Source of the DNA: Stenotrophomonas africana
GTDB taxonomy: Bacteria; Pseudomonadota; Gammaproteobacteria; Xanthomonadales; Xanthomonadaceae
Reading direction: 5' to 3'
Length of the DNA: 64,000 nucleotides
Assembly: GCF_013004645.1 (NCBI RefSeq)
Contig: NZ_JABEME010000003.1
Coordinates: forward strand, 248,001 to 312,000
The notes beneath the pieces are model-generated. The model saw only the letters and a program-made list of their open reading frames with translations. It was not told the origin of the DNA and searched no databases. Within the stretch, counting starts at the first letter, position 1. Each line of letters begins with the position of its first letter. The position numbers and the translations under genes were made by a program. Positions 18,978 through 27,513 of this stretch are shown in pieces.

Positions 18978-19080
18978 GTAGAGCCGAGCCTACGCTCGGC
19001 TTGCCGGCCGAACACAGCCGAGCATAGGCTCGGCTCTACACAAGGCGCGTCGAAAGGTGCCGGCCAGGACGACCGGCACC
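18978..19080. repeat. SMAG repeat dimer plus an adjacent hairpin
   Basis: GTAGAGCCGAGCCTACGCTC begins a palindrome at 18978..19000 that is mirrored at 19016..19039 and ends in CTCTAC. A second hairpin at 19056..19080 (GGTGCCGG with CCGGCACC) follows. All lie between the convergent blaL1 and DUF411 genes and may serve as a two-way transcript end. Confidence 0.8.
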
Positions 19081-19089
19081 CACCGTCTA

Positions 19090-19620
19090 TCAGCCGCGCT
19101 GCCCGTGCTGTGCAAACGACTCGGTGCTGCCGTCGGTCCGCACCAGCTCGACGGTGTATGGCTGCACGTAGCCATCCGGCATTTCCATGCCCGGCGAACC
19201 GGCCGGCATGCCGGGCAGCACCAGCCCACGCGCCGCCGGACGTTCGGCCAGCAGGCGCTTGATGTCCTCAGCCGGGATGTGGCCCTCGACCATATACCCG
19301 CCAATCTCGGCGGTATGGCACGACGCCTTGCCGACCGGCACACCCAGCCGGACCTTGATCGGATTCATGTCATCGGTGTCGCGCACGTCGACCTGGAAGC
19401 CGGCGGCCTTCAGGTGGTCGACCCATATGCCGCAGCAACCGCAGCTGGCGGTCTTGTGCACGATGGCCACCGGCAAGGCCGGATCGACCTTGGCCGGGCT
19501 GGCCTGGGCCGGCGCATCGCTGGCGACCGGCGCCGCAGCGGATTCTTCGGCGGCACGAGCGCAGGCGGTCGTGGCCAAGACGGTGCCCAGCAGCAGGCCG
19601 AGGGAGAGAGTACGGTTCAT
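19090..19620 (-). CDS. DUF411 metal-binding protein
   Basis: A 176-residue exported protein. The signal peptide covers about residues 1-22 (TVLATTACARA). The DUF411 domain occupies about 48-165 and begins with the cysteine cluster HKTASCGCCGIWVDHL; it also has a conserved KASCHTAEIGGYMVEGHIP segment and a Met-rich LPGMPAGSPGMEMP stretch. DUF411 proteins are linked to copper or silver handling in the periplasm by gene neighbourhood. The ATG at 19620 has AAGGAA upstream. The CopL-like gene lies upstream in the same direction, 115 bp away, supporting a copper role. Confidence 0.85.
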   Translation of the reverse strand: MNRTLSLGLLLGTVLATTACARAAEESAAAPVASDAPAQASPAKVDPALPVAIVHKTASCGCCGIWVDHLKAAGFQVDVRDTDDMNPIKVRLGVPVGKASCHTAEIGGYMVEGHIPAEDIKRLLAERPAARGLVLPGMPAGSPGMEMPDGYVQPYTVELVRTDGSTESFAQHGQRG

Positions 19621-19735
19621 TGAGTGATTCCTTTGCAAGGACGGGCAACGCTGCCCGTCGCCCGCGCATCGAAGGCGCGGGCAGAGTCGAGAGAAAGTCG
19701 AGCAGTCATGGCAGGCGCTTGAGGCCTGCGGGGAG

Positions 19736-20077
19736 TCACGCGATGGGGGGACGCAACGGATCCGGCATCGGAGGCGATGCGCGTTGCTGGATGTTGGCCG
19801 GAACAGGCGCTTCGCGCCAGGGCGAGGCCGGTGTTCCGTTCAACGTCGCCAGCATGCCGAGGCAGGCCGGCGGGCATTCGCACTCACCGCTCTGGCAGGC
19901 CGCCGGGGCCGCATCATCGCAGCAGCCCGCGGCCGCCATCGCGGCCGAATGCGGTACAGCGCAATGCGCCTGGCTGGCCGGGCCGCTGTACGAAGACGCG
20001 GCGAGCGCCAGTGCCGGTGCATTCAGCACCAGGGCGACAAGCAACATCCAACGCAGCAGCAGATCAGTCAGGTTCAC
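19736..20077 (-). CDS. CopL-like Cys-rich exported protein
   Basis: A 113-residue protein with a signal peptide (LLLRWMLLVALVLNAPALAL) and a mature part rich in Cys and His (HCAVPHSAAM, AAGCCDDAAPAACQSGECEC, PPACLG). It resembles CopL, the copper-responsive small protein of xanthomonads, in layout but not clearly in detail. No ATG lies before the signal peptide. I take the GTG at 20077, which places the leader two residues before the hydrophobic run; a TTG at 20110 is also open. It is upstream of the DUF411 gene in the same direction. Confidence 0.6.
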   Translation of the reverse strand: MNLTDLLLRWMLLVALVLNAPALALAASSYSGPASQAHCAVPHSAAMAAAGCCDDAAPAACQSGECECPPACLGMLATLNGTPASPWREAPVPANIQQRASPPMPDPLRPPIA

Positions 20078-20102
20078 ACGCCGATGATAGCCGATGCACG
20101 CA

Positions 20103-22388
20103 CTACGCAATCGCCGCCGCCATCGCCAGCACCCGCACCGGAATCGACTTCGCTGCGGGCGTGCCGCTGATGCGGTCGTAGTAGTCCAGCGGCAGCAAGG
20201 GGTTCAGTTCCGGGTAGTAGCCGGCCAGCGCACCGCGCGGCATCGGGTAGTCCAGCACGGTCAGGCCCTCGATGCGCCGCTGCACGCCATCGCCGCTGAT
20301 CGTCTCCAGGCTGACCAAGGCTTCCTTGTGCAGCCCGCGCGCCAGCCGGTCTTCGATGTTCATGAACAGCACCATGCGATCGTTGTACACGCCGCGATAG
20401 CGGTCGTTGTAGCTGTAGATGGTGGTGTTGTACTGGTCATGCGAGCGCACGGTGGCCAGCCGCAGCATGTCCGGATCGTGTACGGGATCGTCCACGTCCA
20501 GGCCAGGCATCACCAGGATGTTGGCCTTGCCATTGGGCGTGGGCCAGACGCGGCGGCGCGGCGGGATGTCCAGATGGAAGCCATGCGGCTGCTGGATGCG
20601 CTCGTTGAAGCCAGTGTAGATCTCCGGGTACACGGCCGCGATCAGCTCACGGATGGGTCCGTAGTCATGCATGCAACCCGCCCAGTCGACCCTGCTGCGT
20701 GGCAGCGCGGCCATCGCCATGCGGCAGACGATCTCGACCTCGGGCAACACATCGGCACTGACCGGCTCGAGCACGCCGCGCGAGGCGGTCACGTTGGACA
20801 TCGCGTCTTCAATGGTGACGAACTGCTCGCCGGCCGGCGTGACGATGCGCTCCGAGCGCGCCACCACCGGCAGGATCAGCGCATCGCGGCCATGAACAAG
20901 ATGACCGCGATTGAGCTTGGTGGCGATCCCCACGGTCAGGTCGAGGCCGCGCATCGCTTCGTACGCACGCGGGGTATCGGGCACCGCATGGATGAAGTTG
21001 CCACCCAGGCCGATGAACACCTTGGCACTGCCATCCAGCATCGCCTCGATGGATTCGACCACATGGTGGCCATGCTCGCGCGGCGGGTCGAAGCCGAACA
21101 CCTGCTGCACGCGGTCCAGATAGGCCTGCTTGGGCTTTTCGTCGATGCCGACGGTGCGGTCGCCCTGCACATTGGAATGGCCCCGGATCGGCCCGATGCC
21201 AGCACCGGGCTTGCCGAAATTGCCACGCAGCAACAGCAGGTTGGCGACCTGCTGCAGCAGGCGCGAGCCGTACTGGTGCTGGGTCAGCCCCATGCCGTAG
21301 CAGATCACGGTGGCATTGGAGCGGATGTAGATCTCCGCACAGCGACGGATCTGCGCCTGCGAAATGCCGGACACCTGCACGATCTCATCCCAGTCCTGCG
21401 CCATCACGTCTTCGCGCAGCCCCTCCAGGCCCACCGTGTGTTCTGACAGGAAATCATGGTCGAGCACGCGCTCGCCCTGCGCCTCGCGCTCGAACATCAC
21501 CTTCATCATGCCCTTGATCAGGGCCAGGTCGCCGCCGATGCGGATGTGCACGAACTCGCTGGTGATTTCGGTCGAACCGAACGTGGCCATCTGCACCATG
21601 TCCTGCGGTTCGGCGAAACGGATCAGCGCGCGCTCGGGCATCGGGTTGACCGCCACGATCGGAATGCCACGTTTGCGCGCGTCGACCAGGTTGCTCATCA
21701 TCCGCGGTGAATTGGTGCCGGTGTTCTGCCCGATCACGAAGATCGCCTCGGCATGCTCGAAATCCTGCAGCACGATGGTGCCCTTGCCCACCCCGATGGC
21801 TGGCGGCAGGCCACGGCTGGTCGGCTCGTGGCACATGTTCGAGCAGTCCGGGAAATTATTGGTGCCGAACTCGCGCACGAAGATCGAATACAGGAACGCG
21901 GCTTCGTTGGGCGTGCGGCCGGACGTGTAGAACTCGGCCTGGTGCGGGCTGTCCAGCGCCTGCAGGTGGCGGCCGATCAGCGCGAAGGCATCGTCCCAGC
22001 TGCACGGCACATAGTAGTCGGTGGCTGCGTCGTAGCGCATCGGCTCGGTCAGCCGGCCCTGCATCTCCAGCCAGTAGTCGGTCTGCGCCATCAGTTCGGT
22101 CACGGTATACCGGGCGAACAGTTCGCGGCCGGCGCGGAACTGGGTGGCTTCCCAGGCCAGTGCCTTCGCGCCGTTCTCGCAGAACTCCAGCTTCCTGCGT
22201 TCGTCAGCGTCAGGGAACGCGCAACTGGGGCACTTGAAGCCGCCGGGCTGGTTCATCGCCAGCAACGCCTTCGACCCCTTGCCGATCACGCTCTGCTGCA
22301 GCAGCACCTTGGCCGTGGCGCCGGCGGCACCCCAGCCACCGGCAGGCTGGTTGTAGGGCTTGTAACGCGGCGGCTTCTGCTCGGACAT
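20103..22388 (-). CDS. FdhF/YdeP-family molybdopterin oxidoreductase
   Basis: A 761-residue oxidoreductase of the formate-dehydrogenase-alpha-like YdeP family. The N-terminus holds a short Cys motif (FKCPSCAFPDADERRKLEFC) in place of the full Fe-S domain of FdhF. The molybdopterin core follows (SWDDAFALIGRHLQALDSPH, GQNTGTNSPRMMSNLVDARK, IGPIRGHSNVQGDRTVG), and a C-terminal dinucleotide-binding domain completes it. There is no Tat or Sec signal, so it is cytoplasmic. YdeP-type enzymes are linked to acid resistance in E. coli; the substrate is unknown. It is divergent from fdhD, whose product inserts sulfur into such cofactors. The ATG at 22388 precedes MSEQKPPRYKPY; the longer frame upstream is rejected. 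Confidence 0.88.
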   Translation of the reverse strand: MSEQKPPRYKPYNQPAGGWGAAGATAKVLLQQSVIGKGSKALLAMNQPGGFKCPSCAFPDADERRKLEFCENGAKALAWEATQFRAGRELFARYTVTELMAQTDYWLEMQGRLTEPMRYDAATDYYVPCSWDDAFALIGRHLQALDSPHQAEFYTSGRTPNEAAFLYSIFVREFGTNNFPDCSNMCHEPTSRGLPPAIGVGKGTIVLQDFEHAEAIFVIGQNTGTNSPRMMSNLVDARKRGIPIVAVNPMPERALIRFAEPQDMVQMATFGSTEITSEFVHIRIGGDLALIKGMMKVMFEREAQGERVLDHDFLSEHTVGLEGLREDVMAQDWDEIVQVSGISQAQIRRCAEIYIRSNATVICYGMGLTQHQYGSRLLQQVANLLLLRGNFGKPGAGIGPIRGHSNVQGDRTVGIDEKPKQAYLDRVQQVFGFDPPREHGHHVVESIEAMLDGSAKVFIGLGGNFIHAVPDTPRAYEAMRGLDLTVGIATKLNRGHLVHGRDALILPVVARSERIVTPAGEQFVTIEDAMSNVTASRGVLEPVSADVLPEVEIVCRMAMAALPRSRVDWAGCMHDYGPIRELIAAVYPEIYTGFNERIQQPHGFHLDIPPRRRVWPTPNGKANILVMPGLDVDDPVHDPDMLRLATVRSHDQYNTTIYSYNDRYRGVYNDRMVLFMNIEDRLARGLHKEALVSLETISGDGVQRRIEGLTVLDYPMPRGALAGYYPELNPLLPLDYYDRISGTPAAKSIPVRVLAMAAAIA

Positions 22389-22632
22389 GTTCGGGAACCT
22401 TACGGGAGGAACGCGGCAACAATGGGCACATCGCAGTCCGGCGGCGCCTTCAATCGCACGGCCAGCCCCACAGTCAAACACGGCCCGCACGGCTTCGCCA
22501 GTGGCTGCACCCTGTTTTCAGCGCAGCCTGCCATGACAACGGTTACACCTGCGTCAGCGCATGGCCACTGCGCTATTCTCGATGCCGTGGGTGGTCCACC
22601 ACCTGCGTATCTCCCTAGCCCGGACGCGCTGC

Positions 22633-23472
22633 ATGCCTGATTCGCCCCCACCGCACACCCCGCCTGCCGGCACGGCCCAGCGTCCGTTGCAGCACTGGCG
22701 CGGCGGCACGCAACAGCAGCAGGTCGACGTGGTGGCCGAAGAAGTGCCGGTGGCGCTGCGCTACAACGATGCTGCCTTTGCAGTGATGATGGCCACGCCG
22801 TGCGACCTGGAGGACTTCGCGCTCGGCTTTTCGCTCAGCGAAGGCCTGATCAACGCGCCCGCGCAGCTGCTGTCGATCGATGTCCACCCGCAGCTGGAAG
22901 GCATCGAGCTTCAGATGACGGTGGCCCAGGATGCGCCCGGCGCAAACCTGGACCCGGCCAATGGACGCCTGCTGCCCGGCCGTGGCGGCTGTGGCCTGTG
23001 TGGCACGCGCCAGCTGGAAGAGGTGCTGCGCCCACTGCCACAGATCCGCGAGCGCCGCAGCTATTCCGCTGCTGCCCTGCAACGGGCGTTGGCCACCTTG
23101 GCGCAGCACCAGCCGATGAATGCGGTAAGCGGCTCCACCCACGCCGCGGCCTGGGCCGATGCCAGCGGGCGGATCGGCTGGGTGCGCGAGGACGTCGGTC
23201 GCCACAATGCGCTGGACAAGCTGATCGGCGCGCTGCACCACAACGAACACGCCATTGAAGGCGGCCTGCTGGTGATTTCCAGCCGGGCCAGCTACGAAAT
23301 GGTCAGCAAGGCGGTGCGCGCCAGTGCCAGCGTGCTGGCCGCAGTCTCGGCACCGACCGCGCTGGCGATCGACCTGGCCCGCGGTGCAGGCCTGTGCCTG
23401 GTCGGGTTCGCACGGGAGAGCGGGTTCAATGTGTATACCCATCCCGAGCGGCTGCAGGCGGACGACAAGTAG
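22633..23472 (+). CDS. fdhD: Formate dehydrogenase accessory sulfurtransferase FdhD
   Basis: A 279-residue protein that transfers sulfur from IscS to the molybdenum cofactor of formate-dehydrogenase-type enzymes. The catalytic cysteine loop GRGGCGLCGT holds C120 and C123. Other hallmarks are EEVPVALRYNDAAFAVMMAT, DFALGFSLSEGLI and VREDVGRHNALDKLIGAL. An in-frame ATG 72 bp upstream is open, but the MPDSPPP start gives the usual length. It is divergent from the FdhF/YdeP oxidoreductase, its probable client. The TAG stop lies inside the GTAG of a SMAG repeat. Confidence 0.93.
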   Translation: MPDSPPPHTPPAGTAQRPLQHWRGGTQQQQVDVVAEEVPVALRYNDAAFAVMMATPCDLEDFALGFSLSEGLINAPAQLLSIDVHPQLEGIELQMTVAQDAPGANLDPANGRLLPGRGGCGLCGTRQLEEVLRPLPQIRERRSYSAAALQRALATLAQHQPMNAVSGSTHAAAWADASGRIGWVREDVGRHNALDKLIGALHHNEHAIEGGLLVISSRASYEMVSKAVRASASVLAAVSAPTALAIDLARGAGLCLVGFARESGFNVYTHPERLQADDK

Positions 23473-23555
23473 AGTCGACTGTCAGTCGACTGCTCTTCGT
23501 TCAGCCCCCGAAAACCCCACGCTGCGCGCGATGGACGACTGACAGTCGAGTCTAC
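23469..23555. repeat. SMAG repeat dimer overlapping the fdhD stop
   Basis: GTAGAGTCGACTGTCAGTCG starts at 23469 and its mirror GACTGACAGTCGAGTCTAC ends at 23555. The GTAG supplies the TAG stop of fdhD. The repeat lies between the convergent fdhD and AhpD-like genes. Confidence 0.8.
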
Positions 23556-23615
23556 CCGGTCGGCTCCATTCAGACCGGCCCGGGCGGCCCGCTGCCACCC
23601 GGGCCGAACCGCATC

Positions 23616-24152
23616 TCAGCGCAGCGCGACCTTCGGGAAGTCCACCGGTACGTCGAACGCTACGTTGACGTAGTTGGTGAACAGGTTGAGCGCCACGTGG
23701 GCGAGGATCTCAACGATCTGCTCGTCATCGAAGCCAGCCGCACGCAGCGCCTGCACATCACCGTCGGCGATCTGCGCACGCTGCTCGACCACCTTCAGCG
23801 CGAAGTCCAATGCCGCCGAGGTGGCCGGATCGCTGGACTGGCCGATCTGCGCGGCGGCCATCTGCTCGCTGCTGGCACCGGCCTTGCGGCCCAGCGCGGT
23901 GTGGGCGGCCAGGCAGTATTCGCAGGCGTTGCGGTTGGCGATGGCGACGGCGATCTGCTCACCCAGCAGCGGCGACAGGCGACCGCCGCCCAGCGCGCCG
24001 AACGAACCCCACATGCTCTGCAGGGCGGCTGGCGAGTTGGCCACGGCGCGGAACATGGCCGGGGTGGCGCCGAAGGCAGCGTGGACCTGACCCAGCAGGG
24101 CCTGGCGGTCGGCGGTGGTGTTGGCGGCATCGATCAGGGGGACACGGGACAT
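23616..24152 (-). CDS. AhpD/carboxymuconolactone decarboxylase-like peroxidase
   Basis: A 178-residue all-helical protein of the AhpD fold. The redox motif CEYCLAAHT gives C77, C80 and the proton-relay H84, as in AhpD-type alkylhydroperoxidases. The FTNYVNVAFDVPVDFPKV ending is typical of the subfamily often annotated as carboxymuconolactone decarboxylase. It probably reduces peroxides using a dithiol partner; the physiological substrate is not evident. It is divergent from the AraC regulator at 24259, which likely controls it. Confidence 0.87.
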   Translation of the reverse strand: MSRVPLIDAANTTADRQALLGQVHAAFGATPAMFRAVANSPAALQSMWGSFGALGGGRLSPLLGEQIAVAIANRNACEYCLAAHTALGRKAGASSEQMAAAQIGQSSDPATSAALDFALKVVEQRAQIADGDVQALRAAGFDDEQIVEILAHVALNLFTNYVNVAFDVPVDFPKVALR

Positions 24153-24258
24153 GGTGGATCTCCTTGGGAAAGCGCCCGGGATTGGACGACCCGCTCATCG
24201 TAGGTAGACTCCGTGGACGCGTCAGGCATAATTCGCCACACATGTTGTCCATTCATCC

Positions 24259-25140
24259 ATGAGCCTACCCACCGACACTTCCGCACCCGACCGTCTCTCC
24301 TCTCTGTTGGAACGCTTCCGGGTGCAGGCCGCGCTGTTTCACAGCGGCCCGCTGTGCGGCCACCATGTCTTCGAGCCGCAGCCCGGTCGTGCCTTCCTGC
24401 ACATCCTGCGCCAGGGTGAAATGGAGGTCCGTCATCCCGACGGCGATATCGCGCTGCCCCGGTTGAAGATCGACACACCCAGCCTGCTGCTGTATCCGCA
24501 GCCGGTGCACCATGTGTTCTTCAATGCACCGCTGGATGGTCCGGATTTCACCTGCGCCACGCTGGATTTCGATGGCGGCGCGCGCAATCCGATCGTGCAG
24601 TCGCTGCCACCGGTGATGGTGGTGCCGCTGGCCGCAATCGGCGAACTGGATGACACCCTGCACCTGCTGTTCGCCGAGGCCGATCGCCAGCGCTGCGGGT
24701 CACGGCTGCTGACCAACCGCCTGTTCGAGGTGGCGCTGATCCAGATCCTGCGCTGGGTGGTCGATCACCCGGATGCAGCGGGCGTCAGTCATGGGCTCAT
24801 GCGGGGCCTGTCCGATGCGCGGCTGGCCCGCACGCTGGTGGCGATGCACCAGGCGCCGCAGGACGAATGGACGCTGCCGCGCATGGCCGCGACTGCCGGC
24901 ATGTCGCGGAGCGCGTTCGCGGCCGTGTTCAAGGACGTGATGCAGGCAACGCCAGCCAGCTACCTGCTGGACTGGCGGCTGAGCCTGGCCTGCGCGCAGC
25001 TGCGGGCCGGCGTGGCGGTCAAGCAGGTGGCGATCGAGATGGGGTTCGCCGATACCGCCTCGCTGTCGAAGGCGTTCCGCAAGCGGCTGGGGGCATCGCC
25101 GCGGGCGTGGTTGGCCGCGAGCGCAGCGCAGGTTGGGTGA
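24259..25140 (+). CDS. AraC-family regulator with cupin N-domain
   Basis: A 293-residue regulator. The N-terminal cupin-like sensor domain (about residues 10-190) carries the AraC cupin_6 pattern RAFLHILRQGEMEV and PSLLLYPQPVHHVFFN. The C-terminal double helix-turn-helix (about 200-288) includes LPRMAATAGMSRSAFAAVFK and VKQVAIEMGFADTASLSKAF. Relatives of this type often stand divergent from an AhpD-like, short-chain or oxidoreductase gene and activate it. The 106-bp intergenic region toward the AhpD-like gene should hold the operator; I could not pick out one convincing repeat there. Confidence 0.88.
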   Translation: MSLPTDTSAPDRLSSLLERFRVQAALFHSGPLCGHHVFEPQPGRAFLHILRQGEMEVRHPDGDIALPRLKIDTPSLLLYPQPVHHVFFNAPLDGPDFTCATLDFDGGARNPIVQSLPPVMVVPLAAIGELDDTLHLLFAEADRQRCGSRLLTNRLFEVALIQILRWVVDHPDAAGVSHGLMRGLSDARLARTLVAMHQAPQDEWTLPRMAATAGMSRSAFAAVFKDVMQATPASYLLDWRLSLACAQLRAGVAVKQVAIEMGFADTASLSKAFRKRLGASPRAWLAASAAQVG

Positions 25141-25151
25141 ACGGGTAAGGA

Positions 25152-25237
25152 GTGGAGTCGGCTGTCAGTCGACTATCGCGCGAAGCGCGGGGTTTCGTTG
25201 TCTGAGCGAAGAGCAGTCGACTAACAGTCGACTCTAC
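25152..25237. repeat. SMAG repeat dimer overlapping the tetR-type stop
   Basis: GTGGAGTCGGCTGTCAGTCG starts at 25152, and the partner arm (AGTCGACTAACAGTCGACTC, then TAC) ends at 25237. Read on the minus strand, the terminal GTAG supplies the TAG stop of the TetR-family gene. It lies between the convergent AraC and TetR genes. Confidence 0.8.
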
Positions 25238-25794
25238 AAGTGCGGTGACCCATCAGACTTCGCCAGCAGCCCGGCGATGCGCTCGGCTACCAGGGCACGT
25301 ACGCCGTCGTCCAGCTGGCCTTCGTACATTGCCTCGTAGATCCACAGGCCATCGGCGGCCAGCCGCGCCACGAAATTGTCGAGCGCGGCGCTGTCTTCCG
25401 CTGCACCTGCCTCCGGCGGCAGCGGTGCCCAGCGACGTACCGCCGGCCCCCAGGGACGCTCGGCGTCCGGGTCGGCCGATTCGAGCATGAACATCAGTTC
25501 GGCACGGGTGGCACTCTGTGCCGATACGCGCACGAAGGTCTGGTAGCGCTCCAGTGCCGTCGCTTCATCCGCGCGCTTGCCGAGCAGCGTTTCCATCGAC
25601 GTTTCCCAGGCCTGCACCAGGTGCTCGTCGATGCCGCGCAGCAGCGCCTCGCGCGAAGGGAAGTGGTACAGCAGGCCACCGCGGGTCAGCTGGGCCTCGG
25701 CCGCCACCGACTCGAAGGTCACCGCACGCACGCCGTCACGATTGATCACGTTGACGGCGGCGTCGAGGATGCGGTCGCGCTTGCTGGTTCTCAT
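25234..25794 (-). CDS. TetR-family repressor
   Basis: A 186-residue repressor. The N-terminal helix-turn-helix (residues about 5-50) is typical: KRDRILDAAVNVINRDGVRA, then TFESVAAEAQLTRGGLLYHF. The ligand-binding domain follows. It lies four bases downstream of the MFS exporter gene in the same direction, so pump and repressor form one transcript. The 36-bp palindrome in front of the exporter is the probable operator. The inducer is likely a pump substrate such as a cationic biocide, by analogy with SmvR/SmvA. Confidence 0.9.
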   Translation of the reverse strand: MRTSKRDRILDAAVNVINRDGVRAVTFESVAAEAQLTRGGLLYHFPSREALLRGIDEHLVQAWETSMETLLGKRADEATALERYQTFVRVSAQSATRAELMFMLESADPDAERPWGPAVRRWAPLPPEAGAAEDSAALDNFVARLAADGLWIYEAMYEGQLDDGVRALVAERIAGLLAKSDGSPHL

Positions 25795-25798
25795 TGCC

Positions 25799-27331
25799 TC
25801 ATTTTACGCGATCGGCCGCGCCCTCGCGGCTGCCAACGCGGCCCCGCAACAGGCGCGCCAGGATCGTCGCGCCCATCGCCAGCACCGCCGTGATCACCAG
25901 CAGCACGATCTGGTAGCCACGGTCATACGCGGCCGCAGCCAGTGCGAACCACTCGCCCTGCCCGCTCTCGCGCGCGGCATGCAGCGCCTGGGTGAAACCC
26001 TCACGGGCAAGCGCGGGCATATCTGCCGAGACCGGCAGGAACGCGCTGTACATCGCGGCGCTCAGGCTGCCCAGCATCGCCACCGCCAGCAGGCCGCCGA
26101 ACTCGTAGGACACTTCTTCCACCGAAGACGCCATGCCCGCACGGTGCGCCGGCACGTTATTGAGGATGGCAGTGGACGCCACCGAGATGGCCGAACCCAT
26201 GCCGAAGCCGGTGATGGCCATGCCAGCCACCACCCAACCGAGGCCATGCGGAAAACCGAACGCCACCGCGCCGACGCCCAGCGCACCTGCCGCCAGGCCG
26301 CCGCAGATCAGCGGGCGCAGGCCCACCCGGTGCAGGATGCTGCCACCCAGCAGCGCACTGGGCAGGCTGCCCAGCGCCGCCACTGATACCAGCAGGCCCG
26401 CCTGCAGCGGCGTGAAACCCGCCACCAGCTGGAAGCGCTGCGTGGTGACCAGTTGCAGGCCGGCCATCGCGAACAGGGTGAACACCGCCGACAGCGTGCC
26501 GGCCAGGAACGCCGGGTTGCGGAAGATCGCAAAATCCAGCAGCGGGTACGGCAGCTGCTGCTGGCGGCGTGCGAACGCCGCACCGCTGACGACGGCCAGC
26601 AGCAGCGCGCCCGCGCCCAGCGCATACGACGGCGGCGTAGCGATCAACGACTTGATCGCCAGCACCAGGCCGGATAGTGCAGCCAATGCCAGCACCGAGG
26701 ACACAAAGTCCCATGGCCGCGAGGTGTCGCGCTGTCCTTCCGGCGCCAGCAGCAGCGTGGCCACGAACGCGACCACCACCACCGGCACGTTGATCAGGAA
26801 CACCGAGCCCCACCAGAAGTGCTGCAGCAGCCAGCCGCCAATGATCGGGCCGAGCGCCGCACCGACGATGGCCACCGAACCCCAGATCGCGATGGCGATG
26901 TTGCGTTCGCGCTCTTCGTGGAAGCTCAGGCCGATCAGCGCCAACGTGGCCGGCATCATCGCGGCCGCGCCGACCGCGAGGAAGGCTCGTGCGGCAATCA
27001 GCTGCGCTGCGGTGTCGGCGAACGCCGCTGCCAGCGAGGCGACGCCGAACACCACCAGGCCGATCAGGAACATGCGGCGATGGCCGATGCGGTCGCCCAG
27101 CGTGCCCGCACCCAGCAGCAGGCCGGCCATCACCAGCGGATAGGCGTTGATGATCCACAGCGCCTGTCCGGCACTGGCCGAGAGTTCTTCGGTAAGGGTG
27201 GGCAGCGCGGTGTAGAGCACGGAGTTGTCGAGCGTGACCAGCAGCAGGCCAGCGGCGACGGTGAACAACAGCGCCCAGCGACGGGCACGCGACAGGGCCG
27301 GAGCACCGGCCAAGGGCTGGGACAAAGCCAT
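25799..27331 (-). CDS. MFS exporter of the DHA2 (SmvA-like) type
   Basis: A 510-residue proton-driven drug exporter with 14 predicted helices, the DHA2 layout. Visible motifs are LLVTLDNSVLYTALPTLTEE (helix 1), the motif A loop GTLGDRIGHRRMFLIGLVVF, and motif C-like GSVAIVGAALGPIIGGWLLQ. The SmvA subgroup exports quaternary ammonium compounds, dyes and similar cations. The TetR repressor follows immediately. The ATG at 27331 lies 28 bp from the perfect palindrome, so repressor binding would block transcription initiation. Confidence 0.9.
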   Translation of the reverse strand: MALSQPLAGAPALSRARRWALLFTVAAGLLLVTLDNSVLYTALPTLTEELSASAGQALWIINAYPLVMAGLLLGAGTLGDRIGHRRMFLIGLVVFGVASLAAAFADTAAQLIAARAFLAVGAAAMMPATLALIGLSFHEERERNIAIAIWGSVAIVGAALGPIIGGWLLQHFWWGSVFLINVPVVVVAFVATLLLAPEGQRDTSRPWDFVSSVLALAALSGLVLAIKSLIATPPSYALGAGALLLAVVSGAAFARRQQQLPYPLLDFAIFRNPAFLAGTLSAVFTLFAMAGLQLVTTQRFQLVAGFTPLQAGLLVSVAALGSLPSALLGGSILHRVGLRPLICGGLAAGALGVGAVAFGFPHGLGWVVAGMAITGFGMGSAISVASTAILNNVPAHRAGMASSVEEVSYEFGGLLAVAMLGSLSAAMYSAFLPVSADMPALAREGFTQALHAARESGQGEWFALAAAAYDRGYQIVLLVITAVLAMGATILARLLRGRVGSREGAADRVK

Positions 27332-27358
27332 GGGAGAACCTGATGGGGGTAGAGTACG

Positions 27359-27394
27359 GCCATAACTATACAGGATATCCTGTATAGTTATGGC
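27359..27394. promoter_or_regulatory. Perfect 36-bp palindrome, TetR-type operator
   Basis: The 18-bp half GCCATAACTATACAGGAT is followed by its exact reverse complement with no spacer. The site is AT-rich in a GC-rich genome and contains TATACA and TATAGT hexamers suitable for a -10 element. It sits 28 bp upstream of the MFS exporter gene. A site of this size usually accommodates two TetR dimers. That the repressor at 25234..25794 binds here is a strong inference from position and symmetry. Confidence 0.8.
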
Positions 27395-27420
27395 GTTCTG
27401 GATCAGCCGATTCAGCTTTT

Positions 27421-27503
27421 GTAGAGGCGAGCTTGCTCGACTGAACGGTCAGCCAGGCATGGCCTGGCTCTACTGAAACGGGACTGGCATGGCCTGGCGC
27501 TAC
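27421..27503. repeat. Degenerate SMAG-type repeats
   Basis: GTAGAGGCGAGCTTGCTCG starts at 27421. A CTAC-ended palindromic arm lies at 27451..27473 (AGCCAGGCATGGCCTGGCTC, then TAC), and a second partial copy lies at 27485..27503. They fill the gap between the exporter promoter and the convergent end of the zinc operon. Confidence 0.6.
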
Positions 27504-27513
27504 TGGCGCACCT

